Shown piece after piece: positions 34,049-42,064 of a stretch of 49,714 nt of DNA. The stretch lies in contig CADBYI010000006.1 in NCBI GenBank assembly GCA_902798825.1, positions 1 to 49,714 of the forward strand. The letters run 5' to 3'. Numbering within the stretch: the first letter of the stretch is position 1; the number at the start of each line of letters is the position of its first letter. The notes under the pieces are model-generated. The model was not told the DNA's origin and did no database searches. It saw nothing but the letters and a program-made list of their open reading frames with translations. The position numbers and the translations under genes are program-made. This DNA comes from an uncultured Eubacteriales bacterium. Its GTDB lineage: Bacteria; Bacillota; Clostridia; Christensenellales; CAG-138.

Positions 34049-34174
34049 TCAGTGTACAAAAAAACGGCCCGAAACACCGGTTTCAGGCCGCACTAAACAA
34101 TTGTCCTGGATGATCTTCGTATGTTCGTCTGTGCGCGAGGTGATCGCAGCATGGCCGTTCACGTCCTTTTTCAT
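34049..34174 (-). CDS. Possible small ORF (41 aa) in the leader of the large secreted protein
   Basis: ATG at 34174, product beginning MKKDVNGHAAITSRTDEHTK, hydrophilic, ending inside the terminator hairpin. An 11-residue frame (MYSLKRPPVSS, from 34206) overlaps its start by ATGA. No convincing ribosome site is visible. It may be chance; a non-coding leader is an equal alternative. Confidence 0.25.
   Translation of the reverse strand: MKKDVNGHAAITSRTDEHTKIIQDNCLVRPETGVSGRFFVH
34058..34090 (-). terminator. Intrinsic terminator just upstream of the large secreted protein
   Basis: Minus strand stem CGGCCTGAAAC / GTTTCGGGCCG with loop CGGT, then seven T. It ends 26 nt before the ATG at 34031, leaving only the ribosome site between. 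Confidence 0.9.
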
Positions 34175-34206
34175 GATGACACAGGGGGTCGCTTCAACGA
34201 ATACAT
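34058..34206 (-). ncRNA. Candidate leader RNA or small RNA before the large secreted protein
   Basis: About 150 nt between a promoter-like site and a strong terminator. Internal pairing is possible (CTGTG with CACAG, TTCGT with ACGAA), giving a closed structure. It matches no riboswitch I know. Confidence 0.4.
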
Positions 34207-34210
34207 GGTT

Positions 34211-34239
34211 AGTGTACCATGTTTTTTTTCCAAAAGCAA
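34211..34239 (-). promoter_or_regulatory. Possible promoter of the leader RNA
   Basis: Minus strand: TTGCTT (34239-34234), 17-nt spacer with eight A, TACACT (34216-34211). The -35 side lies in sequence shared with the repeat flank at 30001-30026, which lowers confidence. Confidence 0.45.
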
Positions 34240-34247
34240 GGAAAAAT

Positions 34248-34325
34248 GCAAAACGGGAGGGGCAAGCCCCTCCCCTACGGTTTTGTCTCTTGTGCCGTTG
34301 TAGGGGACGGGCTTGCCCGTCCCGC
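34248..34325. repeat. GC-rich palindromic repeats, second array
   Basis: GGGAGGGGCAAGCCCCTCCC followed by one GGGACGGGCTTGCCCGTCCC unit. Same order and same linker as the start of the array at 30027-30193, including the A/T-rich flank. Confidence 0.8.
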
Positions 34326-34343
34326 CGGGTTGGTTGGGTCGGA

Positions 34344-35063
34344 TCAGTCCACCGGCGCGCCGCAGTATTCGCAGCAGCCCTTTTCGTCCGGGGTGGTGGT
34401 GGCGCCGCAATAGGGGCAGACCACCGCCTTCTTGGGGGCGGCGGCGGCCTCCGCGGCCCTGCGCTGGTCGGCCCGGATGCCCAGCAGCAGATCGCGGATC
34501 TCCATGGCCTCCTGCTCCGCCCTGTGATAGTCCACGCCGGCCCGGTACTTGATCTCGTTGTCGTTGACTCGGATGGGTATCTCCGAGAAATAGGGATTGT
34601 TGACGGCGATGGTCATGTTGAAGTTGTAGCTGTACTCATACCGCTTGGGCTCGTAGCTCACGTTCTTGCCCTCGGCGTTCTTTTGATACAGCTCCCGGCG
34701 GCTCTCGTCCACGTTCAAATCGCACCCGGTCACGTCCCCGAAGTCGATGACGTCCGGGTTTTGGTCCTTCCAGTTCCGGTAGTTGGTCACGATCAGCTGC
34801 CGCTTGTCCTCGTCCAGGATCAGGTATTCCCGACAGTTGAAGGTCCGGGTGGGATGGAAAGCGGCCACCTTCTCCCGATTGGCCTCCCGATAGGCAAGCT
34901 GCGCCTGTATGTCCGCCACGGTGGAGTGCCGCCGCTCGCTGAAGAAGGGGGACAGCTTCCTGGCGCAGTCCTTGCACAGGTTTCCGTCCTCCAGCTTCCG
35001 GTTGCCCAGCAGGCCGATCTTCTCCCCGCAGATGCTGCAATACTTCTTGTCAAACAGACCCAT
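34344..35063 (-). CDS. DUF4428-type zinc-ribbon protein
   Basis: A 239-residue soluble protein. The N-terminal ribbon (CSICGEKIGLLG, then LCKDCARKLSPFF) is the DUF4428 pattern. A middle beta-rich domain contains PTRTFNCREYLILDEDKRQL, typical of proteins sensing or binding short peptides or phosphates, but no function is established. An Ala-rich helix then leads to a C-terminal second zinc ribbon (CPYCGATTTPDEKGCCEYCG). Monocistronic, with repeats directly after the stop. Confidence 0.82.
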   Translation of the reverse strand: MGLFDKKYCSICGEKIGLLGNRKLEDGNLCKDCARKLSPFFSERRHSTVADIQAQLAYREANREKVAAFHPTRTFNCREYLILDEDKRQLIVTNYRNWKDQNPDVIDFGDVTGCDLNVDESRRELYQKNAEGKNVSYEPKRYEYSYNFNMTIAVNNPYFSEIPIRVNDNEIKYRAGVDYHRAEQEAMEIRDLLLGIRADQRRAAEAAAAPKKAVVCPYCGATTTPDEKGCCEYCGAPVD

Positions 35064-35167
35064 CTCGTTTTTACCCCCCGTTTTCTGGATTTGTCCATAC
35101 TATACCATATGTGCCGCGAAAAATCCATATGGCGGTGAAAAACAGGCGGATGCCGTTTGACCCGGCC

Positions 35168-35701
35168 TCACTCGTTCAGCATCAGCTTCGCCTTTTTCAG
35201 GGCCGCCACCACCGGCGGGATCAGCACCAGCTGCAGCAGGATGCCCGGCCAGGCGTTGCCGAAGGCGCCGGCCCAGAAGGCAGTCAGGGTGAAGCCATTG
35301 CCTGTGACGCCCATGAGAAGGGCCATGACCAGCCCCCAGACGATCCGGCCCCCCAGCATGGCCAGGATCAGCGCCACATAGAGGCTGGAGGTCTTCTTGG
35401 GCAGAAGCCTGTAGAACAGGCCGGACAGCAGCCCGTAGGCCGCCAGCTCGAAGGCCATGGCCGTGGCCGTGGGGAACAGGGGCGGCATGCCGAAGATCAG
35501 CGACCGCAGCAGGGGGGCCACCAGGCCCACCCCCAGGCCCCACACCGGCCCGCAGAGAAAGCCGCACAGGAGCACGGGAATGTGCATGGGCAGCAGCTGG
35601 CTGCCGATCTGGGGGATCTGGCCCGTCAGCAGGGGGAGCACCATACACAGCGCCAGGCAGAGGCCGGCGTAGGTCAGTTTCAGCACGTTTTTGTTTTTCA
35701 T
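35168..35701 (-). CDS. ECF transporter S component
   Basis: The substrate-binding membrane subunit of an energy-coupling-factor vitamin importer, working with EcfA1/A2/T encoded elsewhere. The 177-residue protein has about six hydrophobic segments with LTYAGLCLAL at the N-terminus and LPMHIPVLLCGFLCGP, LLRSLIFGMPPLFPTA and AMAFELAAYG, common in clostridial S components. The vitamin cannot be assigned from sequence. It follows the lysine cluster, whose enzymes need B12, PLP and S-adenosylmethionine, so a cofactor precursor is a reasonable guess. Start at 35701 has AAAGGAAG before it. It has its own promoter and an attenuator-like leader. Confidence 0.85.
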   Translation of the reverse strand: MKNKNVLKLTYAGLCLALCMVLPLLTGQIPQIGSQLLPMHIPVLLCGFLCGPVWGLGVGLVAPLLRSLIFGMPPLFPTATAMAFELAAYGLLSGLFYRLLPKKTSSLYVALILAMLGGRIVWGLVMALLMGVTGNGFTLTAFWAGAFGNAWPGILLQLVLIPPVVAALKKAKLMLNE

Positions 35702-35724
35702 ACGATCTTCCTTTCCTTGAACGC

Positions 35725-35760
35725 AAAAAAGCACCGCCCTCCGTTCACGGAAGGCGATGC
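35725..35760 (-). terminator. Leader terminator of the ECF S component
   Basis: A 13-bp stem (35760-35748 with 35743-35731 on the minus strand) followed by six T. It lies 24 nt before the start codon, inside the 5' leader. Confidence 0.88.
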
Positions 35761-35830
35761 CTTCAAAGCATCCGTTCAAAATGAGTGTGTTTGGCGGGCG
35801 TGCGGCCCCTTGCCGACTTCCTGTCGACAA
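35725..35830 (-). ncRNA. Candidate attenuator or orphan riboswitch of the ECF S component
   Basis: Leader of about 105 nt from the predicted transcription start to the terminator. An alternative hairpin, ACGGATGC (35775-35768) with GCATC (35760-35756) plus CCGT, would use the terminator's 5' arm and act as antiterminator. A short CGAC/GTCG hairpin lies at the 5' end. It matches no aptamer that I can recognise. Confidence 0.5.
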
Positions 35831-35835
35831 GGGTG

Positions 35836-35865
35836 AGTATAGCAGAGGGGCTTGCCCTCTGTCAA
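35836..35865 (-). promoter_or_regulatory. Strong promoter of the ECF S component
   Basis: Minus strand: consensus TTGACA (35865-35860), 18-nt spacer, TATACT (35841-35836). The -35 box overlaps the stop codon of DUF3842. The spacer itself is a palindrome, AGAGGG / CCCTCT, that could bind a regulator. Confidence 0.8.
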
Positions 35866-36278
35866 TCCGCTTTTTGCAGGAGCGCAACGATCCTGCCCAC
35901 GGCGTCCTCGATGAGCTCGCCCATGGGCTTCTCCTCCACCCCGGCCACCAGGGTCTCGCACCGGTTCATGGGCACGAGCACCCGCACGGCGTCGCTTTGC
36001 CCCACGGCCGTGGCCATGGCGGGGGTCACCTCCCCCAAAAGGGCGTCCGCGATGACGATGCCCAGGGGCCCCGCGATGACCTTGGCCCGCCGGGCGTTGA
36101 CCACCACGGCGTTCTCCCCGGTGGCGGCCCGATCGGCGCCGCCCTTGAGCATGTTCTCCGTGGCGGTGGAGTTGGTGCCCACGGCGGTGATGTCTGCCCC
36201 AGGCAGCGCCTCCTTGAGACGCCGCGTCAGCTGTCGCCCCAGGTTCCCGCCCTGGCCGTCGATGATGAGAATATCCAT
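35862..36278 (-). CDS. DUF3842 family protein
   Basis: A 138-residue protein with a Rossmann-like start (MDILIIDGQGGNLGRQL) and a Cys-containing strand (VLVPMNRCETLVAG). It matches DUF3842, a small family of unknown function found in Clostridia. It comes 12 nt after kamE at the end of the lysine operon. A role near the aminomutase or its cofactor is suggested only by position. Confidence 0.82.
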   Translation of the reverse strand: MDILIIDGQGGNLGRQLTRRLKEALPGADITAVGTNSTATENMLKGGADRAATGENAVVVNARRAKVIAGPLGIVIADALLGEVTPAMATAVGQSDAVRVLVPMNRCETLVAGVEEKPMGELIEDAVGRIVALLQKAD

Positions 36279-36290
36279 ACGCTCCCTTCC

Positions 36291-37082
36291 TTATCTGTCC
36301 TTGCCCCGGCGGGTCAGCTCCTCCACGGCGAAGGAAGCCACGTCCTCGGCGAACTTCCTTGGGCCGAAGCCCGCGTCGAAGCCCAGCTCCTTGGCGAGCT
36401 CGTGGGTGATCCGGGCGCCGCCGCAGATGAGGACGAACCGGGAGCGGAGGCCCTCCGCCTCCAGCAGCTCGATGAGCTCCGTCATGTTCTGGATGTGCAC
36501 GTCCTTTTGGGTCACGGTCTGGGACACCAGCAGCACGTCCGCGTTCAGTTCCAGGGCCTTCTTCACGAAGGTTTCGTTCTCCACCTGGGCCCCCAGGTTG
36601 TAGGCCTCGATCATCTCGTAGCGCTCCAGGCCGTAATGGCCCGCGAAGCCCTTTCGGTTCATGATGGCGTCGATGCCCACGGTGTGGGCGTCGGTGCCCG
36701 TGGAGGCCCCCACGAACACCAGCTTCCGGCCGAAGTGGCTGCGGATGTATTCGTTGACCTCCTCCATGGACATGACGCTGCTCTCCACGGTCTTGACCTC
36801 GATGTGCTCGTAGTCCACCGTGTGGACGCAGGAGCCGTAGACCACGTAGAAGGTGAAATTCTCGTCCAACTTCACGCTTCCGGCCACGTTGGGCTCCTCC
36901 ACGCCCATCTTCCGGGCCAGCTGCCGGGCGGCCTCCATGCCCCGTTCGTCGTCCTTCACGGGCAGGGTGAAGCTCAGCTGCACCTTGCCGTCGTTCATGG
37001 TGTCGCCGTATGCCTTGATCCGATTGAGATCCAGCGTCCGATCAAAGCTCTTGACGCTCATATCATAGAGTCCGCCGCTCAT
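36291..37082 (-). CDS. kamE: Lysine 5,6-aminomutase beta subunit
   Basis: The B12-binding subunit of the adenosylcobalamin- and PLP-dependent mutase that moves the terminal amino group of beta-lysine from C6 to C5. The 263-residue protein has the base-off cobalamin motif DAHTVG (Asp131, His133, Gly136) and Lys144, the position of the PLP-binding lysine in the characterised Clostridium sticklandii enzyme. The N-terminal dimerisation segment and the C-terminal Rossmann B12 domain (LVFVGAS, VLLVSQ, FVLICGGARI) are intact. The ATG overlaps the kamD stop by 4 nt. Confidence 0.95.
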   Translation of the reverse strand: MSGGLYDMSVKSFDRTLDLNRIKAYGDTMNDGKVQLSFTLPVKDDERGMEAARQLARKMGVEEPNVAGSVKLDENFTFYVVYGSCVHTVDYEHIEVKTVESSVMSMEEVNEYIRSHFGRKLVFVGASTGTDAHTVGIDAIMNRKGFAGHYGLERYEMIEAYNLGAQVENETFVKKALELNADVLLVSQTVTQKDVHIQNMTELIELLEAEGLRSRFVLICGGARITHELAKELGFDAGFGPRKFAEDVASFAVEELTRRGKDR

Positions 37083-38635
37083 TTTGTATCTCCTTCCAAC
37101 AGGGTCAGGAAGGGGTTGTAGTACCCCTCCGCGCGCAGCACCACGCCGTTTAGGCCCTTGCCCCCGTCCCGCATGCGCCTGATGTCGGCGAAGGTGCCCC
37201 GCTCCAGCGTGGCGAAGAGGCCGTCGCGCCGGATCGTTTCCAAAAGGTCCGCGGCACGGGTCAGCACCTCGTCCGCCCGGTGGGCCATGATGCCGTCGGG
37301 CTTGAAGGTCATCTCCTCCCCCAAGTCCTTCATGGTGTTGAACACGTACCGGGCGTTCTCGATGGACAGGGCCCGATCGGACATGAAGGGGGTGTGGATG
37401 GCCTCGGTCATCATGCCCAGCAGGTGGATCTTCTGGCCCGTCAGGATGGTGACCATGTTGAAGAGGGCGTCCTGGACGTGGCCCCTAAAGATGTTGCCCG
37501 TCATGAACTTGGTGGGGGGCATATATTTGAGCGGCGCCCGGGGGAAGATCTCCCGCGCCATCTGGGCCTGGGCCAGCTCGTAGAGAAAGCCGTTCTCCCG
37601 GGCGGGGTCGATCTCGAAGGCGTGGCCAAGGCCCATCTGCTCCTCGGGCAGCCCCGCGCAGAGGGCGAACTGCTCGTTCAAAAACTGGCTGGCCAGGACC
37701 GTGTGGGCCTCCTCCACCGCGTCCGCCGTGGTGAGATAGTTGTCCTCGCCGGTGTTGATGATGACCCCGGCGAAGGCGTTGATCCGGCGGGAGAAGCTCT
37801 GGTCGATCAGCGTGCGCTGCATGTTGATGTCCCGAAAGAGGATGCCGTAGAGGGCGTCGTTGAGCATCACGTCCAGCCGCTCGAGGGCGCCCATGGCGGC
37901 GATCTCCGGCATGCACAGGCCCGAGCAGTAGTTGCAGAGGCGGATGTAGCGGTGCTCCTCCGCCCCCACCTCGTCCAGGGCCGCCCGCATGAGGCGGAAG
38001 TTCTCCTGGGTGGCGTAGGTGCCGCCGAAGCCCTCGGTGGTGGCCCCGTAGGGCACGTAGTCCAGGAGGCTTTGGCCCGTGGTGCGGATGACCGCGATCA
38101 CGTCCGCCCCCTGACGGGCGGCGGCCTTGGCCTGGACGATGTCCTCATAGATGTTGCCCGTGGCCACGATGACGTAGAGGTAGGGTCCCTCCTTGTCCCC
38201 GTATGCGGAAAGGTATTCGTTCCGCTGGGCCACGTTCCTTCGGATGCGCTCCACGGCGGCCCTGGCGGTGGGCTCAATGGCGGAGCGGATCTCGGCCTCG
38301 CTGTGGGGTGTCATCCGGGAAAGATCCAGCTCCCCCCTGTCCACCGCCTCAGCGATCTGCTGGGGGGTGAGCCCCGTCTCCGCCATGGCGTTGCCCAGCG
38401 CGTAGGCTGCCCCATAGGACAGCAGCCCCTTGTCCAGCAGGTGGTCCACCACCACGTTGGGCAAGGGCACGCCCACCTCGTTGACCCCGTCGATGAGCAG
38501 CAGGCGGCAGACCGCCCGCTCCACGGTGACCGTGGTGTGCCGATCGATGAAGGCCTGGGTGTCGAGGGCCACCTGTCGGGCGGCGGTCCGGGCCCGATCG
38601 ACCTTGTTTTGATCCAGATTCAGCTTGGATGCCAT
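37079..38635 (-). CDS. kamD: Lysine 5,6-aminomutase alpha subunit
   Basis: The PLP- and substrate-binding TIM-barrel subunit of lysine 5,6-aminomutase, partner of KamE. The 518-residue length fits the family. Start taken at 38635, giving MASKLNLDQNKVDRAR, a typical N-terminus; its A is shared with the kamA stop (TAATG), and GGAGG lies upstream in kamA. The adjacent overlap with both kamA and kamE supports coupled expression of the three mutase genes. Confidence 0.94.
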   Translation of the reverse strand: MASKLNLDQNKVDRARTAARQVALDTQAFIDRHTTVTVERAVCRLLLIDGVNEVGVPLPNVVVDHLLDKGLLSYGAAYALGNAMAETGLTPQQIAEAVDRGELDLSRMTPHSEAEIRSAIEPTARAAVERIRRNVAQRNEYLSAYGDKEGPYLYVIVATGNIYEDIVQAKAAARQGADVIAVIRTTGQSLLDYVPYGATTEGFGGTYATQENFRLMRAALDEVGAEEHRYIRLCNYCSGLCMPEIAAMGALERLDVMLNDALYGILFRDINMQRTLIDQSFSRRINAFAGVIINTGEDNYLTTADAVEEAHTVLASQFLNEQFALCAGLPEEQMGLGHAFEIDPARENGFLYELAQAQMAREIFPRAPLKYMPPTKFMTGNIFRGHVQDALFNMVTILTGQKIHLLGMMTEAIHTPFMSDRALSIENARYVFNTMKDLGEEMTFKPDGIMAHRADEVLTRAADLLETIRRDGLFATLERGTFADIRRMRDGGKGLNGVVLRAEGYYNPFLTLLEGDTK

Positions 38636-39894
38636 TATTTTGTCCGTTCCTCCCGCAACAGGCCCTTGGGCGTCATATACTTCTGTTCCAGGCCCTGCTC
38701 CAGGCCCGCCACGCCGATCTTGTTCACCTTCCGCTTGCCGCTGCACACGGGGCAATGACAGTTCTCCTCATAGTGGACCGGCTCAGTGTAGGTGGTGATG
38801 ACCCCCTCGAAGTTCCGAAGCACGATCTTGTGGGGCGTTTGGGAGATGAGATAGGTGGGCATCACCGGGGTCTTGCCGCCGCCGCCCGGGGCGTCCACCA
38901 CGAAGGTGGGCACGCACAGGCCCGAGGTGTGGCCCCTGAGGCCCTCCATGATCTCGATGCCCTTACTGACCGGGGTGCGGAAGTGGGACAGGCCCAGGGA
39001 GGGGTCGCAGGCGTAGATATAGTAGGGACGGACCCGGATGTACACCAGCTCGTTCACCAGCTTCTTCATGACGTGGACGCAGTCGTTGACCCCGGCCAGC
39101 AGCACGCTCTGGTTCCCCAGGGGGATGCCCGCGTCGGCCAGGCGCGCGCAGGCGGCCGCCGCCTCGGGCGTGATCTCGCTCGGGTGGTTGAAGTGGGTGT
39201 TCACCCAGATGGGGTGATACTTCTTCAGCATGTCGCAGAGCTCCGGCGTGATCCGCTGGGGGCAGACCACCGGCGTCCGGGTGCCGATGCGGATGATCTC
39301 CACGTGGTCGATGGTCCGCAGCTCCCGGATGATCTTTTCCAGCAGCCCGTCGCTCAGCATCAGGGCGTCGCCGCCGGAGAGGAGCACGTCCCGGACCTCC
39401 TCATGATGGCGGATGTAGTCGATGCACTTTTCGATCTGCTCCATGGGCACGGCGCAGTCGGTCTGCCCGGCGAAGCGCCGGCGGGTGCAGTGGCGGCAGT
39501 ACATGGAGCACTGGTCCGTCACCAGGAACAGCACCCGATCGGGATACCGGTGGGTGAGCCCCTTCACCGGGGAATCCGTGTCCTCGTGGAGAGGGTCCGC
39601 CGCCTCGTAGGGCGCCGCCTCCAGCTCATGCTGGGTGGGCACCGCCTGACGGCGAATGGGGTCGAAGGGATCGCTAAGGTCGATGAGGGACAGATAGTAG
39701 GGGGTGATGGCCATGCGGAGCCTGCCCAACGTCCGGCACACGCCCTCCTCCTCCTCCGGAGTCAGATTCAGATACTTTTTCAGGTCCTCCAGGGTCTCCA
39801 CCCGGTTTCTGACCTGCCAGTGCCAGTCGTTCCACAGCTCGTCCGGCACCTCCCGAAACAGCCCGTTCTTCCGGGCATAGTTTTCAAAATGCAT
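38635..39894 (-). CDS. kamA: Lysine 2,3-aminomutase
   Basis: A radical SAM, PLP-dependent enzyme that converts L-lysine to L-beta-lysine, the first committed step of lysine fermentation. The 419-residue protein has the radical SAM cluster cysteines Cys129, Cys133 and Cys136, followed by TRRRF typical of KamA, and the C-terminal zinc-site CPVCSGKRK. AAAGGAG precedes the ATG. The 197-nt gap to kdd contains a palindromic repeat element rather than a clear promoter. Confidence 0.96.
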   Translation of the reverse strand: MHFENYARKNGLFREVPDELWNDWHWQVRNRVETLEDLKKYLNLTPEEEEGVCRTLGRLRMAITPYYLSLIDLSDPFDPIRRQAVPTQHELEAAPYEAADPLHEDTDSPVKGLTHRYPDRVLFLVTDQCSMYCRHCTRRRFAGQTDCAVPMEQIEKCIDYIRHHEEVRDVLLSGGDALMLSDGLLEKIIRELRTIDHVEIIRIGTRTPVVCPQRITPELCDMLKKYHPIWVNTHFNHPSEITPEAAAACARLADAGIPLGNQSVLLAGVNDCVHVMKKLVNELVYIRVRPYYIYACDPSLGLSHFRTPVSKGIEIMEGLRGHTSGLCVPTFVVDAPGGGGKTPVMPTYLISQTPHKIVLRNFEGVITTYTEPVHYEENCHCPVCSGKRKVNKIGVAGLEQGLEQKYMTPKGLLREERTK

Positions 39895-39954
39895 AGCCAG
39901 GCTCCTTTACATTTACTCTTAGCTCATCAAAGAAAGCATTGTTGTATACAGTCT

Positions 39955-40089
39955 CTAACACTCACTGGGCATCGCAAAGCGCGGTGTAGCCGCGCGCACG
40001 TCATTCGGAAGGAAGAACGCGAGGCTTCTGATTTGTCAAATGCGAATGCGGAGCCCAGCGCGTAGAAACACGCAGTGTTTCTACACGCT
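39955..40089 (-). repeat. Palindromic element in the kdd-kamA gap
   Basis: On the minus strand it begins one base after the kdd stop codon with a 15-bp hairpin (AGCGTGTAGAAACAC-TGC-GTGTTTCTACGCGCT, given in three parts). It continues GGGCTCCGCATTCGC, ATTTGAC, GAAGCC, CGTTCTTCCT, CGTGCGCG, CTACA, CGCGCT, GTGAG. This is the same order of blocks as in 10805-11000 between tdh and kbl, with a central deletion. Confidence 0.75.
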
Positions 40090-40091
40090 GA

Positions 40092-41132
40092 TTACACGTA
40101 TTTTTCGTCGAACAGGGCGCGCAGCTTGGGATTCTCCCGAAGGACGTTCAGGGTGATCTCGGCGTGATCCTTGGTGTAGCCGTTGCCGATGATCATGTTC
40201 ACGTCCTTGCCGATGCCCTCGGCCCCCAGGGCCGCCTTGGTGAAGCTGGTGGCCATGGAAAAGAAGTACACGAGGCCGTCGTCCCGCACGGGCAGGATGG
40301 CGCTCATCTCGCAGTTGGGCTGGTTCACGCAGCAGATGGAGATGTCGTACTCCCGGCCGCCGTTTGCCGCCAGGGCCGCCTCCAGCACCGCCACGGGCTC
40401 CGTAGCGGAGGCCACGATGACCTTGTGATAGACCCCCAGCTCCATAAGGGCGGGGACCTGCTTGGGGTTCCGGACCAGGCCCACCACGTTGCCGGTGGGG
40501 CCCACCTTCTTCATGGCCTCATAGCCGCAGAGGACGGCGCTCTTGCCGTTGGCCCCCAGGATCAGGACGGAGTCCCCCTCCTTGGGGAGCTTGCGGGCCT
40601 GGGCGGGGGCGCCGGCCACGTCGAGAGCCGCCAGAGCCAAGGCTTCGCTCATGTCGTTGGGGAGCTTGGCGTAGATGCCGCTTTCAAAGAGCACTGCCTT
40701 GCCCACGATGTCCACCCGGTCGATGTCCTTGTGGACGGCCAAAATCTTGTCGATGCGCAGAGGGGTCAGGGACAGGGACACCAGGGAAGCGATCTTGTCC
40801 CCCACCTTCAGATCCCGATCCTTCAGGTCCTCGCCGATATAGGCCACGGTGCCGATGAACATGCCGCCGGAGCCGGTGACCGGGTTCTGCTGCTTGCCCC
40901 GCTCGGCCACGATGCCCATGATCATCTCGCCGATCTTCTGTTCGTCGCCGCCGCAGGCCTCCTCGATCTGGGTGAAGGAGGCGGAGTCGATGTTCAGGGA
41001 CTGGACGTCACAGATGATCTCGTTGGAGTAGAGAACGTCCATGTTGTTGTCGATCCTGTACGCCGCCTGGGTGAGCACGCCCTTGGGCTCGATGACGCGA
41101 TGGGTGCCGTACTTGTTGCCTTTGAGTGCCAT
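40092..41132 (-). CDS. kdd: L-erythro-3,5-diaminohexanoate dehydrogenase
   Basis: Oxidises the product of KamDE to 3-keto-5-aminohexanoate with NAD(P), releasing ammonia. The 346-residue protein starts KYGTHRVIEPKGVLTQAAYRI, split here as family-typical blocks, and has a dinucleotide-binding segment VLILGANGKSA. Its place between kce and kamA is that of known lysine fermentation clusters. The stop codon is followed directly by the repeat element. Confidence 0.93.
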   Translation of the reverse strand: MALKGNKYGTHRVIEPKGVLTQAAYRIDNNMDVLYSNEIICDVQSLNIDSASFTQIEEACGGDEQKIGEMIMGIVAERGKQQNPVTGSGGMFIGTVAYIGEDLKDRDLKVGDKIASLVSLSLTPLRIDKILAVHKDIDRVDIVGKAVLFESGIYAKLPNDMSEALALAALDVAGAPAQARKLPKEGDSVLILGANGKSAVLCGYEAMKKVGPTGNVVGLVRNPKQVPALMELGVYHKVIVASATEPVAVLEAALAANGGREYDISICCVNQPNCEMSAILPVRDDGLVYFFSMATSFTKAALGAEGIGKDVNMIIGNGYTKDHAEITLNVLRENPKLRALFDEKYV

Positions 41133-41180
41133 GATGCTACCTCCAAAATTTGAATTTTTATTTGTTTATACTGTATTTAT

Positions 41181-42023
41181 TCACTTTATCGGGCAGTTGG
41201 GACCGCCGGTGAGACCCAAAATGGCCCGGGCCTCCGCGGGGGAAGCGATCTCCCGACCCAGCTCCCGGGAGAGCCGGACCACCTTCTCCACCAGCTCCCC
41301 GTTGCTCCTTGCCTTCACGCCCCGGGACAGGTACAGGTTGTCCTCGAAGCCCACCCGGACGTTGCCGCCCATGACGATGGCGGGGGCGGCCAGGGTGAAG
41401 GCGCTGCGGCCCACGCCGGTGGCGGTCCAGGTGGACCCGGCGGGAATGGCGCTTTGGAGCCACACCAGATTCTGCACTGTGGCGGTGGCGCAGCCGGGGA
41501 CGCCCAGCACGAAGTTGAACTGCATGGGGTGGCCGGGGACCTGCCCCTTGCGGGCCATGGTCAGAATGGTGTCCAGATGCCCCATCTCGAAGCACTCGAA
41601 CTCGGGCTTGATGTGGTTCTCCATCATCCGCTGCCCGAAGGCCCGCATGGTGGGCAGGGTGTTGTCGAAGATCTCGTCCCCGAAGTTGCAGGTACCGCAA
41701 TCCAGCGTCGCCATCTCGGGGAACAACTCCGTGGGCTGGAGCCGCTCCTCGGGCTTCATGCCCGTGGCGCCGCCGGTGGAGGGGATCATGATGACGTCGG
41801 GCAGCTCCCGGCGTATGGCGTCCATGACCACCCGGAACCGCTCCCGATCCTGGGTGGGGGTGCCGTCGTCCCAGCGGACGTGGACGTGGATGATGGAAGC
41901 GCCCGCGTCGTAGGCGGAGCGGGCCTCCCGGACCATCTCCTCCACGGTGTAGGGGACGGCGGGATTCTGTTCCTTGGTGACCTCGGCGCCGCAGATGGCG
42001 GCGGTGATGATGAGCTTTTCCAT
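41181..42023 (-). CDS. kce: 3-keto-5-aminohexanoate cleavage enzyme
   Basis: A zinc-dependent Claisen-type enzyme (BKACE family) that reacts 3-keto-5-aminohexanoate with acetyl-CoA to give acetoacetate and 3-aminobutyryl-CoA. The 280-residue protein shows the metal-binding HVHVR (His46, His48), the family start IITAAICGAEVTKEQNP, and FECFEMGH near the middle. It lies between kal and kdd, matching the pathway. Confidence 0.95.
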   Translation of the reverse strand: MEKLIITAAICGAEVTKEQNPAVPYTVEEMVREARSAYDAGASIIHVHVRWDDGTPTQDRERFRVVMDAIRRELPDVIMIPSTGGATGMKPEERLQPTELFPEMATLDCGTCNFGDEIFDNTLPTMRAFGQRMMENHIKPEFECFEMGHLDTILTMARKGQVPGHPMQFNFVLGVPGCATATVQNLVWLQSAIPAGSTWTATGVGRSAFTLAAPAIVMGGNVRVGFEDNLYLSRGVKARSNGELVEKVVRLSRELGREIASPAEARAILGLTGGPNCPIK

Positions 42024-42064
42024 GTTATAATCCTTTCCTCGGTTTGAAAAACCTGTTTTTCAAA

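Noticed and set aside
34058..34206. Cyclic-di-GMP (GEMM) riboswitch before the secreted protein
   Set aside because: GCGCACAG resembles one GEMM block, but the other conserved blocks are missing.
34121..34303. Plus-strand 60-aa frame opposite the leader of the secreted protein
   Set aside because: No ribosome site or promoter, and it runs into the palindromic repeat; no recognisable features.
35806..35833. Full 11-bp hairpin at the 5' end of the ECF leader as an aptamer helix
   Set aside because: The predicted transcription start falls inside its 5' arm, so only the inner part would be transcribed.
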